NCBI RefSeq assembly: GCF_018598185.1
Contig: NZ_JAHESC010000020.1
Span: 62,001 to 126,000, forward strand
DNA: 64,000 nucleotides
Direction: 5' to 3'
Source of the DNA: Dawidia soli
GTDB lineage: Bacteria > Bacteroidota > Bacteroidia > Cytophagales > Cyclobacteriaceae
The position numbers were made by a program, and so were the translations under genes. How positions within the stretch are numbered: position 1 is the stretch's first letter; each line of letters opens with the position of its first letter. The notes under the pieces were generated by a model, which made no database searches, was not told the DNA's origin, and saw only the letters and a list, made by a program, of their open reading frames with translations. Shown here piece by piece: positions 50,086 through 61,239 of the stretch.

Positions 50086-53000
50086 TTAAAAAACCACTTC
50101 CACGTCTATTTCTCCCGCTTTTTTCATTTGTTTGACCATGTCGTTTACCGGGTTGACACGAAATTTTCGGCTCATCAGCTCCAGGTTGATCCTTTCCTGG
50201 TCGTCCGTCAGCTTCAGGTACAACGGCGTGTTACCCGAAAATTCCTGGCAAACCGTCTCGATCTTGCCGATCAGGTCGCGGGTCAGCTCCCGGGTATTCA
50301 TGCGGATCTTAACCCCCTTGCTGCGCTTCACACCGATCTCGTTCAACAGGTCGATGTTGCGTATCTTAAACTCCACGTTCTGCTGGCCCCAGTTGTTTTT
50401 CACCACCGCCCCCTCTATAAAGAGAAACCAGCCAAGGCTCATAAAGTTCTTGAACTTCAGGTAATCTTCGCTAAAGAGCACGAACGAATAGTTGCCGGTG
50501 TAATCCTCGACCGTAAACTTGCCAAAAGGCTTGCCGGTCTTGGTCGTGCGGTGCTCGACTACCGACACAATGCCCCCGAGCTTCAGCTCCCGGCCCAGCA
50601 GCGGGTCCAGCTCGGACAGCTTATTACACGTAATGGTGCAGAAGTGATCCATCTCAAACTTGAAGTTGTCAAGCGGGTGCCCGGAGATATAGATACCGAC
50701 CACCTCTTTTTCCAGGTTGAGCTTTTCGATCTCGCTGTAAGGCTCCACGTACTCGATACGCGGCTTGGGCATCGATGTGCCGCTGCCGCCGCCGAAGAGG
50801 CTTGCTTGAGCGCTTTGCTCGTCTTGCTGCGTTTTGATGGCAAACTTGATGGCCTTTTCCAGCAGGCTGATGTCGCCGTCTTTGGCAAACACATACTGCC
50901 GGCGGTGTACACCTTCAAAACAATCGAGCGCTCCCGACAGCGCCAGGCATTCAAGCGTCTTTTTGTTAACCGACCGTTGCGCCATGCGCTTGGTCAGATC
51001 GAAAATGTCTTCAAAGGGCCCACGGGCGTCGCGCTCCTGAATGATGGCATCCACGGCTGCTTCGCCGGCACCCTTGATAGCCCCCAGACCGAAGCGGATC
51101 TCGCCGGCCTTGTTTACTTCAAAGAATATACCCGACTCGTTCACGTGCGGGCCCAGTACTTTTATACCCAAACTGCGGCATTCTTCGATAAAGAAGGTAA
51201 CGTTCTCGAGGTTGCTCTGCGAGTGCGTCAATACCGCCGCCATATACTCGGCCGGATAGTTGGCTTTCAGGTAAGCGGTATGATAGGCAACCAGCGAATA
51301 ACAGGTAGAGTGCGATTTGTTAAAGGCGTATTGCGCAAAAGCCTCCCAGTCGGTCCAAACCTTTTCACAGATCTCCTTGGCGTGGCCGCGTTCACCGGCA
51401 CCCTTGATGAATTTGTCTTTCATCTTGTCCAGTACCGCCTTTTGCTTTTTACCCATCGCTTTCCGCAGTACGTCGGCATCACCCTTGCTAAAGCCCGCCA
51501 GGCTCTGCGACAACAACATAACCTGTTCCTGGTACACCGTGATACCGTACGTCTCTGCCAGGTATTCCTCCATCGGGGCCAGGTCGTAGGTGATCGGCTC
51601 GCGCCCGTGCTTGCGGTTAACGAACGCCGGAATATATTCCATCGGCCCCGGACGATACAGGGCGTTCATGGCAATAAGATCTTCGAATTTGTCGGGCTTG
51701 AGCTGACGCAGGTATTTCTGCATGCCCACACTTTCAAACTGGAACGTACCTGTGGTTTCGCCGCGTTGAAAGAGCTGATAGGTAGCCGGGTCGTCCAGCG
51801 GGATCTCGTCGACAACGATGTCGATGCCGCGGCTCTTCTTCACGTTCCGCACGGCCGTGTTGATGATGGAGAGGGTCGTTAACCCCAGGAAGTCCATCTT
51901 CAGCAGCCCCGCGCTTTCCACCACGCTGTTGTCAAACTGCGTGACAAGCATTTCAGAATCCTTGGCCGTTGACACCGGCACGAACTTGGTCAGATCGTCG
52001 GGCGTAATGATCACACCGCACGCATGCGTACCCGTGCTTCGCACCGAGCCTTCGAGGATCAACGCCTGCTTCAGAACGTCTGCGCGCAGGTCGGTGCCGT
52101 TCTTGATGTCTGCCAGTTCCCTGACTTCGTCAAACGCCATGTCCAGCGACGTGCCCGGTTTCTCCGGGATCATCTTCGCCAGCAGGTTGGCATCCGCCAG
52201 CGGCAGCTCCATCACGCGCGCGCAGTCACGAATGGACGACTTGGCCGCCATGGTACCATACGTAATGATCTGGGCAACCTGCGTCTTGCCATATTTATCG
52301 ATCACGTATTTTAATACGCGGTCGCGACCCTCGTCGTCAAAGTCGATATCGATATCGGGCAGTGATACGCGATCCGGGTTAAGAAAACGCTCGAACAGCA
52401 GATCGTATTTGATCGGGTCCACGTTAGTGATACCGATGGCGTACGCTACCGCCGACCCCGCGGCCGAACCCCGGCCCGGCCCAACCGATACACCCATTTC
52501 GCGCGCACGCGAGGTAAAGTCCTGTACAATGAGGAAGTAGCCCGGATAACCCGTCTTCTGGATCGTATCCAACTCAAAGTCCAGGCGCTCACGGATCTCC
52601 TGCGTGATCTCGGGATAACGCTTCTCAGCACCCTTGTAGGTCAGATAGCGCAGGTAAGCATCCTGGCTTTCGAACTCCGGTGGAATGTCGAACTTGGGCA
52701 GAAGCACGCTGCGCTCGAGCGTATACGGCTCGATCTTGTCAAGGATCTCGCTGATCGTCTCGACCGCTTGCGGCAGGTCGCGGAAGATGGATTTCATCTC
52801 GTCCTGCGACTTCAGATAATATTCGTTGTTGGCCAGGCCGTAGCGCGTGCCCCGGCCGTAACCGATCGGCGTCGACTTGAACTCGCCTTCCTTGATACAC
52901 AGCAATACATCGTGGGCGTTCGCCTCCTCTTTGTCGAGGTAGAACGACTCGTTGGCCGCGAAGTATTTCACGCCATACTTCTCCGCAAAGCGCAGCAGCA

Positions 53001-54279
53001 CTTTGTTGACGTGATCTTCCTGCGGAATACCGTGCCGGTTCAGCTCGATGTAAAAGTCCTCGCCAAACAGGTTGTGCCACCATTTGAAAGCCTCCTCGGC
53101 CTGCTTCTCACCCACGTTCAGGATGAGGTAGGGCACCTCGCTTGACAGGCCCCCCGTGGTAGCGATCAGGTCCTGCTTATATTCTTCGATCAGCGCCTTG
53201 TCGATCCGCGCGTGGATCCCGTACAGACCTTCCAGGAACGCCAGCGAGCTGAGCTTGGCGATGTTGTGATAACCGTTTTTGTTTTTGGCCAGCAGCACCT
53301 GGTTAAAGCGCTTGTCCGGAGCGTCCTTTGTAAACTTGTTTTTCCGGCGCTCCTCCGACACATAGAACTCGCAGCCCACAATGGCCTTGATCTCGTGGTT
53401 GGTCGCTTCACGCACAAACTTAAAGGCGCCGTACATGTTGCCCAGGTCCGTCAGCGCAATGGCCGGCATGCCCAGGGCCTTCGCCTTGCTGATGATCGAT
53501 TTGATGTCCGGCGTTGCCTGCAGAACCGAGTACTGCGAGTGCACCCGCAAGTGCACGAACGGCTTGTCCGTCATCGGAGCAACCTCCGTAGACTTCAGGC
53601 TGTAGCCGGCGTCTTGTTTCTTGTCGCGCTTGGCAAAGTTGGCCGCTTCCAGGTTGGGAGCTTCGTATACGATCTCTTCCACCGGCGTGGCGTCCAGGGG
53701 TTTGACCACCTTGTGGGTCAGCAGGCCAAAGAAGCATCGCGCAGTAGCCGCTACGTCGTATGCCGCGTCGTGGGCAGCATCGAAGCCCAGCCCGAAGAGC
53801 TTTTCGTGCAGCTCGATCAGCTTGGGCATCTTCAGCCTGCCGCCGATACCGCCCTGAAGCTGGCAGAAGTCAACAGAGGAAATACCCGTGTCGAGGCGCG
53901 CCAGCGTCGTAAACTGCTCGGGCGCAAGCTGCAGGCGCAGGAACTCGGCACCGATAATGTTGATATCGAACTCGATGTTGTGACCCACGAGCAACTGCGT
54001 CCGGGTCAGGTCCTGAATAAAGGTACTGAGTACGGTTAACAGGTCGTGACCTTCTTCCTGGGCGCGTTGCGTCGAGATGCCGTGTATTTGCTCGGCGTTG
54101 AAGGGAATGTCAAAGCCGTCGGGCCTGACAATATAGTTGTGCTGCGAAATGAGCTTGCCGCGATTGTCGTGAAGCTCCCAGGCCAGCTGCACCAGCCGTG
54201 GCCAGTTGTCGAGGTCAGATAACGGGGCCGTTTTATTACGAGGAAGACCGGTGGTCTCCGTATCGAAGATCAAATACAT
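50086..54279 (-). CDS. dnaE: DnaQ-DnaE fusion: DNA polymerase III alpha with N-terminal proofreading exonuclease
   Basis: 1397 residues. Residues about 1-195 are a DEDDh exonuclease: FDTETTG (D6, E8), HNIEFD, and HDAAYD. A linker of about 40 residues then leads into a complete DnaE: PHP region FVHLRVHSQYS (about 240), palm with PDIDIDFDDEGRDRV, fingers and beta-clamp/tau-binding parts, and a C-terminal OB fold (LKLGGIVSVVEHRTTKTGKPFGKFTVED). In the PHP motif the first His of HxH is Arg, as in E. coli DnaE, so PHP proofreading is likely lost and the fused exonuclease replaces it. A beta-clamp-binding stretch near QASLFGG. The enzyme is the main chromosome replicase. Confidence 0.93.
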   Translation of the reverse strand: MYLIFDTETTGLPRNKTAPLSDLDNWPRLVQLAWELHDNRGKLISQHNYIVRPDGFDIPFNAEQIHGISTQRAQEEGHDLLTVLSTFIQDLTRTQLLVGHNIEFDINIIGAEFLRLQLAPEQFTTLARLDTGISSVDFCQLQGGIGGRLKMPKLIELHEKLFGLGFDAAHDAAYDVAATARCFFGLLTHKVVKPLDATPVEEIVYEAPNLEAANFAKRDKKQDAGYSLKSTEVAPMTDKPFVHLRVHSQYSVLQATPDIKSIISKAKALGMPAIALTDLGNMYGAFKFVREATNHEIKAIVGCEFYVSEERRKNKFTKDAPDKRFNQVLLAKNKNGYHNIAKLSSLAFLEGLYGIHARIDKALIEEYKQDLIATTGGLSSEVPYLILNVGEKQAEEAFKWWHNLFGEDFYIELNRHGIPQEDHVNKVLLRFAEKYGVKYFAANESFYLDKEEANAHDVLLCIKEGEFKSTPIGYGRGTRYGLANNEYYLKSQDEMKSIFRDLPQAVETISEILDKIEPYTLERSVLLPKFDIPPEFESQDAYLRYLTYKGAEKRYPEITQEIRERLDFELDTIQKTGYPGYFLIVQDFTSRAREMGVSVGPGRGSAAGSAVAYAIGITNVDPIKYDLLFERFLNPDRVSLPDIDIDFDDEGRDRVLKYVIDKYGKTQVAQIITYGTMAAKSSIRDCARVMELPLADANLLAKMIPEKPGTSLDMAFDEVRELADIKNGTDLRADVLKQALILEGSVRSTGTHACGVIITPDDLTKFVPVSTAKDSEMLVTQFDNSVVESAGLLKMDFLGLTTLSIINTAVRNVKKSRGIDIVVDEIPLDDPATYQLFQRGETTGTFQFESVGMQKYLRQLKPDKFEDLIAMNALYRPGPMEYIPAFVNRKHGREPITYDLAPMEEYLAETYGITVYQEQVMLLSQSLAGFSKGDADVLRKAMGKKQKAVLDKMKDKFIKGAGERGHAKEICEKVWTDWEAFAQYAFNKSHSTCYSLVAYHTAYLKANYPAEYMAAVLTHSQSNLENVTFFIEECRSLGIKVLGPHVNESGIFFEVNKAGEIRFGLGAIKGAGEAAVDAIIQERDARGPFEDIFDLTKRMAQRSVNKKTLECLALSGALDCFEGVHRRQYVFAKDGDISLLEKAIKFAIKTQQDEQSAQASLFGGGSGTSMPKPRIEYVEPYSEIEKLNLEKEVVGIYISGHPLDNFKFEMDHFCTITCNKLSELDPLLGRELKLGGIVSVVEHRTTKTGKPFGKFTVEDYTGNYSFVLFSEDYLKFKNFMSLGWFLFIEGAVVKNNWGQQNVEFKIRNIDLLNEIGVKRSKGVKIRMNTRELTRDLIGKIETVCQEFSGNTPLYLKLTDDQERINLELMSRKFRVNPVNDMVKQMKKAGEIDVEVVF

Positions 54280-54612
54280 CTACAAAAAATCGTTCAGTGG
54301 TTGAGGGTGTAAAGTTAATACACCCCGGCGGCAGGAAAAGTTTTATTTCAATTCAAATCCAAAACTGACATGTAAACGGCCGCCCGCCTCCCGCAGGGTA
54401 CGGGCATCCGGACCATTTCCATAACACCGCGGTGTTAACCACGCTGGCACCGATCGTACGATACAGCACATGTTTCATTTTGGGAATAATGTTCAAATCT
54501 GGATCTGCTATTCGAGAAATTAATTCTCTGAAACTTTGTTATCTGATTGACAACCAAGTCCTTGCTTGTTGGGCCTGATTGTTGGTGTTAACGTGATGTA
54601 TAACGTAAAATT
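54280..54612. other. Intergenic region upstream of dnaE
   Basis: About 330 bp between the divergent dnaE and the small membrane peptide. No RNA, repeat or convincing promoter was identified; GTGTAAAGTTAATACACC near 54309-54326 is a weak inverted repeat (GTGTAAAG / TAATACAC). Confidence 0.4.
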
Positions 54613-54720
54613 ATGAAGAACTGGCTCAAATGGGTCGTCTCTTTCCTCCGTAAAGAATGGTTCCTCCTGGTGGCGATCGTCGTCATCGCGCTCATCATCT
54701 TATTGTTCGAATTCGTTTAG
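54613..54720 (+). CDS. Small single-pass membrane peptide, 35 residues, upstream of sdhC
   Basis: A 36-codon frame (ATG 54613 to TAG 54720) too short for usual calling. It encodes a basic, tryptophan-bearing amphipathic start (MKNWLKWVVSFLRKEWF) and a continuous hydrophobic helix (LLVAIVVIALIILLFEFV). The composition and positive-inside layout are those of a genuine single-pass membrane microprotein. It lies 207 bp upstream of sdhC on the same strand. No strong Shine-Dalgarno site, but an A-rich leader (AACGTAAAATT) as usual in this phylum. It could be a subunit or regulator of complex II or unrelated; no homologue was recognised. Confidence 0.6.
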   Translation: MKNWLKWVVSFLRKEWFLLVAIVVIALIILLFEFV

Positions 54721-54927
54721 TTTTAGTACATGCAGACAGCTTGAACACCCTCGCCTCACGTGTACCCTATACACACGTATCTATCTGTAAACCATCGACT
54801 CTCTTCTCCACGCAGGAGCACAAACAGCGGGTCAGATTTCCCTATTTAGAACATTTATAAAGTAATGTTCAACTTGGTGAAATAGGCTTTGCGAACTAAT
54901 TTTCGCAAAAATTCTGAAAGCCTAAAT
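54721..54927. other. Gap between the small membrane peptide gene and sdhC
   Basis: 207 bp. No RNA gene was seen. TTGGTGAAATAGGCTTTG near 54874-54891 has a TTTG-like -7 with non-ideal spacing and may be the sdh promoter. Confidence 0.3.
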
Positions 54928-55611
54928 ATGAATTGGTTTACCAAGCTTCTGACGAGCACCCTCGGCAGAAAACTGATGATGGCCCTGACGGGTCTTTTCC
55001 TGATCCTTTTTCTTGTCGTACACTTGATCGGTAATCTTCAGCTCCTCAAACACGATGGGGGAGAGGCGTTCAATGTTTATGCGAAGTTCATGACAAGCAA
55101 TCCGCTGATCAAGACAGTGTCCTACGTGAACTATGCCTGCATCCTGATCCACATCATCTGGGCCTTGTTGCTCACGATGCACAATCGCAAAGCGCGCGGT
55201 TCCGAGGGATATGCGGTAAGCAAAAACTCCTCGGCCTGGACATCGCGGAACATGGGCATCCTGGGTACCTTCATCCTGATCTTCCTGGTCATCCACCTGC
55301 AAGGGTTTTGGGCAAAGATGCATTGGGGCAACATCCCGGTGAAAGTATACGACGGCCAGGAAGTGAAAGACCTGTACGCGGTCGTGGCGTTTGCCTACAG
55401 CAACATCCTCTGGGTAGCCATCTATGTCTTCAGCATGCTTGTCCTGGCCTTCCACCTGTGGCACGGCTTCGCCAGCACCTTCCAGACGCTGGGCCTGAAC
55501 CACCTCAAGTACAACCAGCCCATCCGGTTTGTCGGCAGAGCCTTCTCGATCATCGTGCCGGTGCTGTTTGCGATCATCCCGATCGTCATGTACCTGACGA
55601 CCCCTCACTAA
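54928..55611 (+). CDS. sdhC: Succinate dehydrogenase cytochrome b subunit
   Basis: 227 residues from ATG 54928 (MNWFTKLLTSTLGRKLMMALTG); an upstream in-frame codon at 54889 is less likely. Five membrane helices with the B-type single-subunit cytochrome b layout of Bacteroidota, including HLIGNLQLLKH, NYACILIHIIWALLLTMHNRKAR, FLVIHLQGFWAK, and a C-terminal LAFHLWHGFASTFQTLGLNH that holds a haem-ligating histidine. It anchors the SdhAB dimer and conveys electrons to menaquinone. First gene of sdhCAB, 34 bp before sdhA. Confidence 0.94.
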   Translation: MNWFTKLLTSTLGRKLMMALTGLFLILFLVVHLIGNLQLLKHDGGEAFNVYAKFMTSNPLIKTVSYVNYACILIHIIWALLLTMHNRKARGSEGYAVSKNSSAWTSRNMGILGTFILIFLVIHLQGFWAKMHWGNIPVKVYDGQEVKDLYAVVAFAYSNILWVAIYVFSMLVLAFHLWHGFASTFQTLGLNHLKYNQPIRFVGRAFSIIVPVLFAIIPIVMYLTTPH

Positions 55612-55645
55612 TTAATTAAATCAGCGCAATTCGCGAGTCATTTAT

Positions 55646-57571
<1,926 letters not shown>

Positions 57572-57580
57572 GAGGCTTCC

Positions 57581-58351
57581 ATGAAGATTACACTTAAGAT
57601 CTGGAGACAAAAGAACAACACCTCCAAAGGTGCCTTTAAGGTGTACCAGCATGAACACGTGTCGGAAGATATGTCGTTCCTGGAAATGCTGGACGTGCTG
57701 AACAACGAACTGGTAGTAAAGGGAGAGGAGCCCGTGGCATTCGACCACGACTGCCGCGAAGGTATCTGCGGTATGTGCAGTCTATATATCAACGGCCGTC
57801 CGCACGGCCCGCAGCAGACCACCACATGCCAGCTGCACATGCGTACATTCAAAGACGGCGAAACGATCGTGGTCGAGCCATGGCGCGCCAAGGCGTTCCC
57901 CGTCGTAAAAGACCTGGTGGTAGACCGCACCGCCTTCGACCGCATTCAGCAAGCCGGCGGTTACGTGTCGGTGAACACGGGCGGCGTACCCGACGGTAAC
58001 GCCATACCGATTCCCAAGAAGGTGGCAGACGAAGCCATGGACGCCGCGCAGTGCATTGGTTGCGGCGCCTGCGTAGCCGCCTGTAAGAACGCTTCCGCCA
58101 TGCTGTTTACCAGCGCGAAGATTTCGCAGCTCGCCCTGCTGCCGCAAGGCCAGGCCGAACGCAAAGAACGCGCAGAGAAGATGGTTGCACAGATGGACGC
58201 CGAAGGTTTCGGTGCCTGTACCAACACCGGTGCCTGCGAAGCCGAATGTCCGAAAGGCATCAGCCTGACCAACATTGCCCGCATGAACCGCGAGTACTTT
58301 ATGGCCACGCTGACCTCCTACGAAGTACAAGCCAAAGGCGACGGCGCCTGA
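57581..58351 (+). CDS. sdhB: Succinate dehydrogenase iron-sulfur subunit
   Basis: 256 residues with all three Fe-S centres. [2Fe-2S] cysteines in CREGICGMC followed by TTTCQLHM; [4Fe-4S] and [3Fe-4S] cysteines in [13 protein letters not shown] and [15 protein letters not shown]. It carries electrons from SdhA to the membrane subunit. End of the sdhCAB operon; a strong bidirectional terminator follows 24 bp downstream. Confidence 0.97.
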   Translation: MKITLKIWRQKNNTSKGAFKVYQHEHVSEDMSFLEMLDVLNNELVVKGEEPVAFDHDCREGICGMCSLYINGRPHGPQQTTTCQLHMRTFKDGETIVVEPWRAKAFPVVKDLVVDRTAFDRIQQAGGYVSVNTGGVPDGNAIPIPKKVADEAMDAAQCIGCGACVAACKNASAMLFTSAKISQLALLPQGQAERKERAEKMVAQMDAEGFGACTNTGACEAECPKGISLTNIARMNREYFMATLTSYEVQAKGDGA

Positions 58352-58374
58352 TCGCCCGGTCCCGATAACCATAG

Positions 58375-58412
58375 AAAAAGCCCCACGCGGTAGTACCGGG
58401 TGGGGCTTTTTT
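58375..58412. terminator. Bidirectional terminator between sdhB and the CHRD-like lipoprotein gene
   Basis: AGCCCCAC pairs with GTGGGGCT, flanked by AAAA on the left and TTTTTT on the right. It separates two convergent genes. Confidence 0.88.
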
Positions 58413-58431
58413 ATGGCATTTCTTCCGAATC

Positions 58432-58953
58432 TTATTCGCTCTTGCAGCTGGCAAAAAAGCCGCCGCGGGCAGAAGTGTCGTTGGTAAAGGCGCTGCCGAT
58501 ATTGCCGCCGGCCAGTACCACGTCGCGGCCGGGACCGCTGGCCGCCAGGTGCACTTTAATACAGGCGTTCAGGTTAACGAGTTTCTGGTAATCCATGGGC
58601 GTCTCGTCGCCAGCGTGGGAGAGGAGGGTCTCGCTCAGGCCGGTCTTGCCCAGCACCGGGTTGAGGAGCGCGTAAACGTCGGCATCCGGCTCGCCAATGC
58701 TGCCCAGGTGCAGGTGCACGGGCAACTGAACGTCACCATCGGTGCCCGACAGCGCCACCACGATCACCGCCTGACCGTCTTTTTTCTCCTTGAACGTTAC
58801 CGTGCCGCTGATGTCGTAGGCCGCGTCCGGAGGAGCCGCCAGCGCATATACGCTCTCATTGCCGGTAAAATCGCTCGGGGTGCTCTCCTGGTTCTGATCC
58901 TGGCACCCGAATAGGGCCGCCGCGAGGGCCACACACGTAAAGAATCGTTTCAT
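58432..58953 (-). CDS. CHRD-like domain lipoprotein
   Basis: 173 residues with a lipoprotein signal (MKRFFTCVALAAALFGC; lipobox LFGC, lipidated Cys at about 17). The mature part resembles a CHRD-type beta domain: YDISGTVTFKEKKDGQAVIVVAL, then LPVHLHLGSIGEPDADVYALL, and NACIKVHLAASGPGRDVVLAGGNIG. Such lipoproteins sit at the inner leaflet of the outer membrane or on the surface; function unknown. Monocistronic. Confidence 0.75.
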   Translation of the reverse strand: MKRFFTCVALAAALFGCQDQNQESTPSDFTGNESVYALAAPPDAAYDISGTVTFKEKKDGQAVIVVALSGTDGDVQLPVHLHLGSIGEPDADVYALLNPVLGKTGLSETLLSHAGDETPMDYQKLVNLNACIKVHLAASGPGRDVVLAGGNIGSAFTNDTSARGGFFASCKSE

Positions 58954-59132
58954 AAAAGCCGGATTTGCTGATAAAGTTAAAATAAAATGGGTTTCCCTGG
59001 TCGTTTAACCGTCTATCACCCGTAGATTTGTTTTGAGTGGTCCGCGACGTGTGTGATGGGTGTGGGCGTGTGCTTAAGTACTTTTGGCACGGATGTGGCT
59101 ACTGTCTAACGCGAATTCCTTTGAGTTATTTT

Positions 59133-60503
59133 GTGAAACGACTTTTTATCCTCCTCCTGATTGCGTTGGCCGGGTGCAGCCCCAAGGTGCAGCCGCCGGA
59201 CCCTGAGTCTTTAAAGCCGGCATGGCTCAAGACAGCCCCCTACCAGGATGGCTATTATACCGGCATCGGCCACAGCCTGAAAGGTAACGACACCAACTAT
59301 ATCCAGGCAGCCAAAAAGAGCGCCCTGGAAGACCTCATCTCCGATATCAAGGTAAACGTATCCAGCACCTCGGTGCTGAGCCAGTTCGAAGCCGACAAGA
59401 AATTTACCGAGCAGTACGAGCAGATCATCAAGACCACCGCTGCCGACGAGATCGAAGAGTTCGAGCTGGTCGAAGCCTGGGAAGATCCCAGCAACTACTG
59501 GGTATACTATCGTCTCTCCATCGCGCGCTACCGCCAGATCAAAGAAGAACAAAAACGCAACGCCACCCTGCTGGCCACCGACTACCTGCAAAAGGCCCGC
59601 GATGCCGAGCGGGCGGGGGAACGGCTGCAGTCTGTAAACTATTATTTCCAGGCCTTCCGCAGCATTGAAAAATACCTGGGCGAAGCCATCCGCGTGACGA
59701 TCGACGGCAAAGAGGTATTGTTGGCCAACGAAATCTACGCATCGATCCAGGCGACGCTCGACAGGATCTCTCTGCGGGTAGACCCCGCCGTGATCGAGCT
59801 CAACCGACGCGTGCAGCAAAGCGCGCAGACGGTCGTCATGGCCAAAGCATACTATAAAGACCTGAACAAACCGGCCGCGGCGTTACCCCTGGTGGCCGCG
59901 TTCGAAAAGGGCGCCGGCGATGTATTCCCGAATTACCGCACCGATCAGCTCGGGCAGTCCAAGATCCTGCTGAATAAGATCGGCTCGAAAGACATCGAGC
60001 AAACCGTGGGCGTGCGGGTGGATATCGACGCGCTCAGCGGCAGCGGCAACTCACCCATCTACACGCTGGTGGCGCGTACGCTCCACGTACCCGCTGCGCA
60101 GGTAGCGCTGAAGGTACAACGCCCCCTGGTATACCTCACGGCCGAAGAGCGTAGCCTCGGCGTCACCAAAGCCACCGTACAGATCAGCAATAAGCTCCGC
60201 AACCTGCTGGCCAACAACGGCTTTGAATTTACCGACGACAAACGCAAGGCCGACCTGTGGTTCGACATCCAGTCCGATTCCGAAAAGGGCTCTGTAACCG
60301 GCAGCATTTATGTTACGTATCTGACGGGAGTCATCAAGGTGGTGACGGTAAAAGAAAACAAAGAAATATACGCCACCACGCTGGACCGCATCAAGGGCTA
60401 CGGCCTGGATTACGACAAATCCAGCATCGATGCCTATGCCAAAGCCATCGATACGCTCGAAAAAGACCGTATGAACGAGCTTCTCAATACCGTACTTCAA
60501 TAA
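59133..60503 (+). CDS. LPP20-family lipoprotein, large form
   Basis: 456 residues from GTG 59133; the longer frame from 59037 lacks a signal peptide. GTG gives MKRLFILLLIALAGCS, a perfect lipoprotein signal with Cys at about 15. The first third resembles LPP20 proteins (KPAWLKTAPYQDGYYTGIGHSLKG, AAKKSALEDLISDIKVNVSS). The remainder is not recognised: a helical region (about 165-250) with KARDAERAGERLQSVNYYFQAF, and a beta-rich C-terminus ending in IDTLEKDRMNELLNTVL. It precedes a second, shorter LPP20-like lipoprotein gene by 92 bp, suggesting paired function in envelope or motility; no function is known. Confidence 0.75.
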   Translation: MKRLFILLLIALAGCSPKVQPPDPESLKPAWLKTAPYQDGYYTGIGHSLKGNDTNYIQAAKKSALEDLISDIKVNVSSTSVLSQFEADKKFTEQYEQIIKTTAADEIEEFELVEAWEDPSNYWVYYRLSIARYRQIKEEQKRNATLLATDYLQKARDAERAGERLQSVNYYFQAFRSIEKYLGEAIRVTIDGKEVLLANEIYASIQATLDRISLRVDPAVIELNRRVQQSAQTVVMAKAYYKDLNKPAAALPLVAAFEKGAGDVFPNYRTDQLGQSKILLNKIGSKDIEQTVGVRVDIDALSGSGNSPIYTLVARTLHVPAAQVALKVQRPLVYLTAEERSLGVTKATVQISNKLRNLLANNGFEFTDDKRKADLWFDIQSDSEKGSVTGSIYVTYLTGVIKVVTVKENKEIYATTLDRIKGYGLDYDKSSIDAYAKAIDTLEKDRMNELLNTVLQ

Positions 60504-60595
60504 GAGTAAACATACATGCGTGATTTCTCGCACTTCGCTTCAGTTTGGTATCTCATTTGCATCTCATAATTTGTAACTAAAATTTCCATTTGAAT

Positions 60596-61168
60596 ATGAA
60601 AAAGTTCACCTACTCTACCCTCATGTTGGTTGCCCTGGGCGGCGCGTTCCTCGCCGGCTGTAAAGGCAGCAAAAAAACGCAGGCACCCAAAGGCGAGATC
60701 GAAGTAGTCGTACCTTGCTCAGGCCCCGATTTCTTCACTACCAATAAATTCTTCCGTGCCAACTCCATCGGCCAAAGCCAGGACCAGGTAACTTCTAAGA
60801 AGAAGGCCCTTGCCAACGCCCGCGCAGAACTGGCGTCCAGCATTCAGACAACCGTAAAGGCTGTAACCGACAACTATACCAACTCCCGCGAAATGAACAA
60901 TAAAGAGGAGGTAGAAGAGCGCTTCGAACAGCTGAACCGCGAGATCGTAGACCAGAAGCTTACCGGCCTGAAGACCATCTGCGAAAAGCTGATGAAAACA
61001 GAAGACGGTAGCTATAAGACGTACATCGCCATCGAGCTTTCGGCCGATGAGCTGGTGGCCAGCTACAACGAAAAAATGTCAAAAGACGACCGTCTCAAGA
61101 TCGACTACGACTACGAGAAGTTCAAAGAGACCTTCGAAAAAGAAATGGATAAACTGAGCAACCAGTAA
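60596..61168 (+). CDS. LPP20-like lipoprotein, short form
   Basis: 190 residues from ATG 60596. Lipobox LAGCKGSKK near residue 20. Mature protein: FFRANSIGQSQDQVTSKKKALANARAELASSIQTTVKAVTDN (LPP20-like helix), then a Glu/Lys-rich helical tail and a C-terminal helix ending in DKLSNQ. Shares with the preceding 456-residue protein the same order of signal peptide, LPP20 helix and charged region. Ends before a terminator at 61196. Function unknown. Confidence 0.72.
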   Translation: MKKFTYSTLMLVALGGAFLAGCKGSKKTQAPKGEIEVVVPCSGPDFFTTNKFFRANSIGQSQDQVTSKKKALANARAELASSIQTTVKAVTDNYTNSREMNNKEEVEERFEQLNREIVDQKLTGLKTICEKLMKTEDGSYKTYIAIELSADELVASYNEKMSKDDRLKIDYDYEKFKETFEKEMDKLSNQ

Positions 61169-61195
61169 GCTTGCAGCCAGACCTGTTCTGAGAAA

Positions 61196-61224
61196 AAGCC
61201 ACGGGTATATGCCGTGGCTTTTTT
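61196..61224 (+). terminator. Intrinsic terminator of the short LPP20 gene
   Basis: AAGCCACGG pairs with CCGTGGCTT, with a T-run continuing to 61224. Its T-run merges into the -7 element of the next gene (TATTTTTG, 61224-61231). Confidence 0.8.
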
Positions 61225-61231
61225 ATTTTTG
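61224..61231 (+). promoter_or_regulatory. Candidate -7 element of the J-domain gene
   Basis: TATTTTTG is an exact TAnnTTTG match ending 8 nt before the ATG at 61240, again predicting a near-leaderless transcript. It overlaps the end of the preceding terminator. Confidence 0.45.
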
Positions 61232-61239
61232 TTATCTGC

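Noticed and set aside
50071-51882. A 603-codon plus-strand frame opposite dnaE
   Set aside because: Same reason: it shadows the dnaE frame, has low-complexity composition and no homology pattern.
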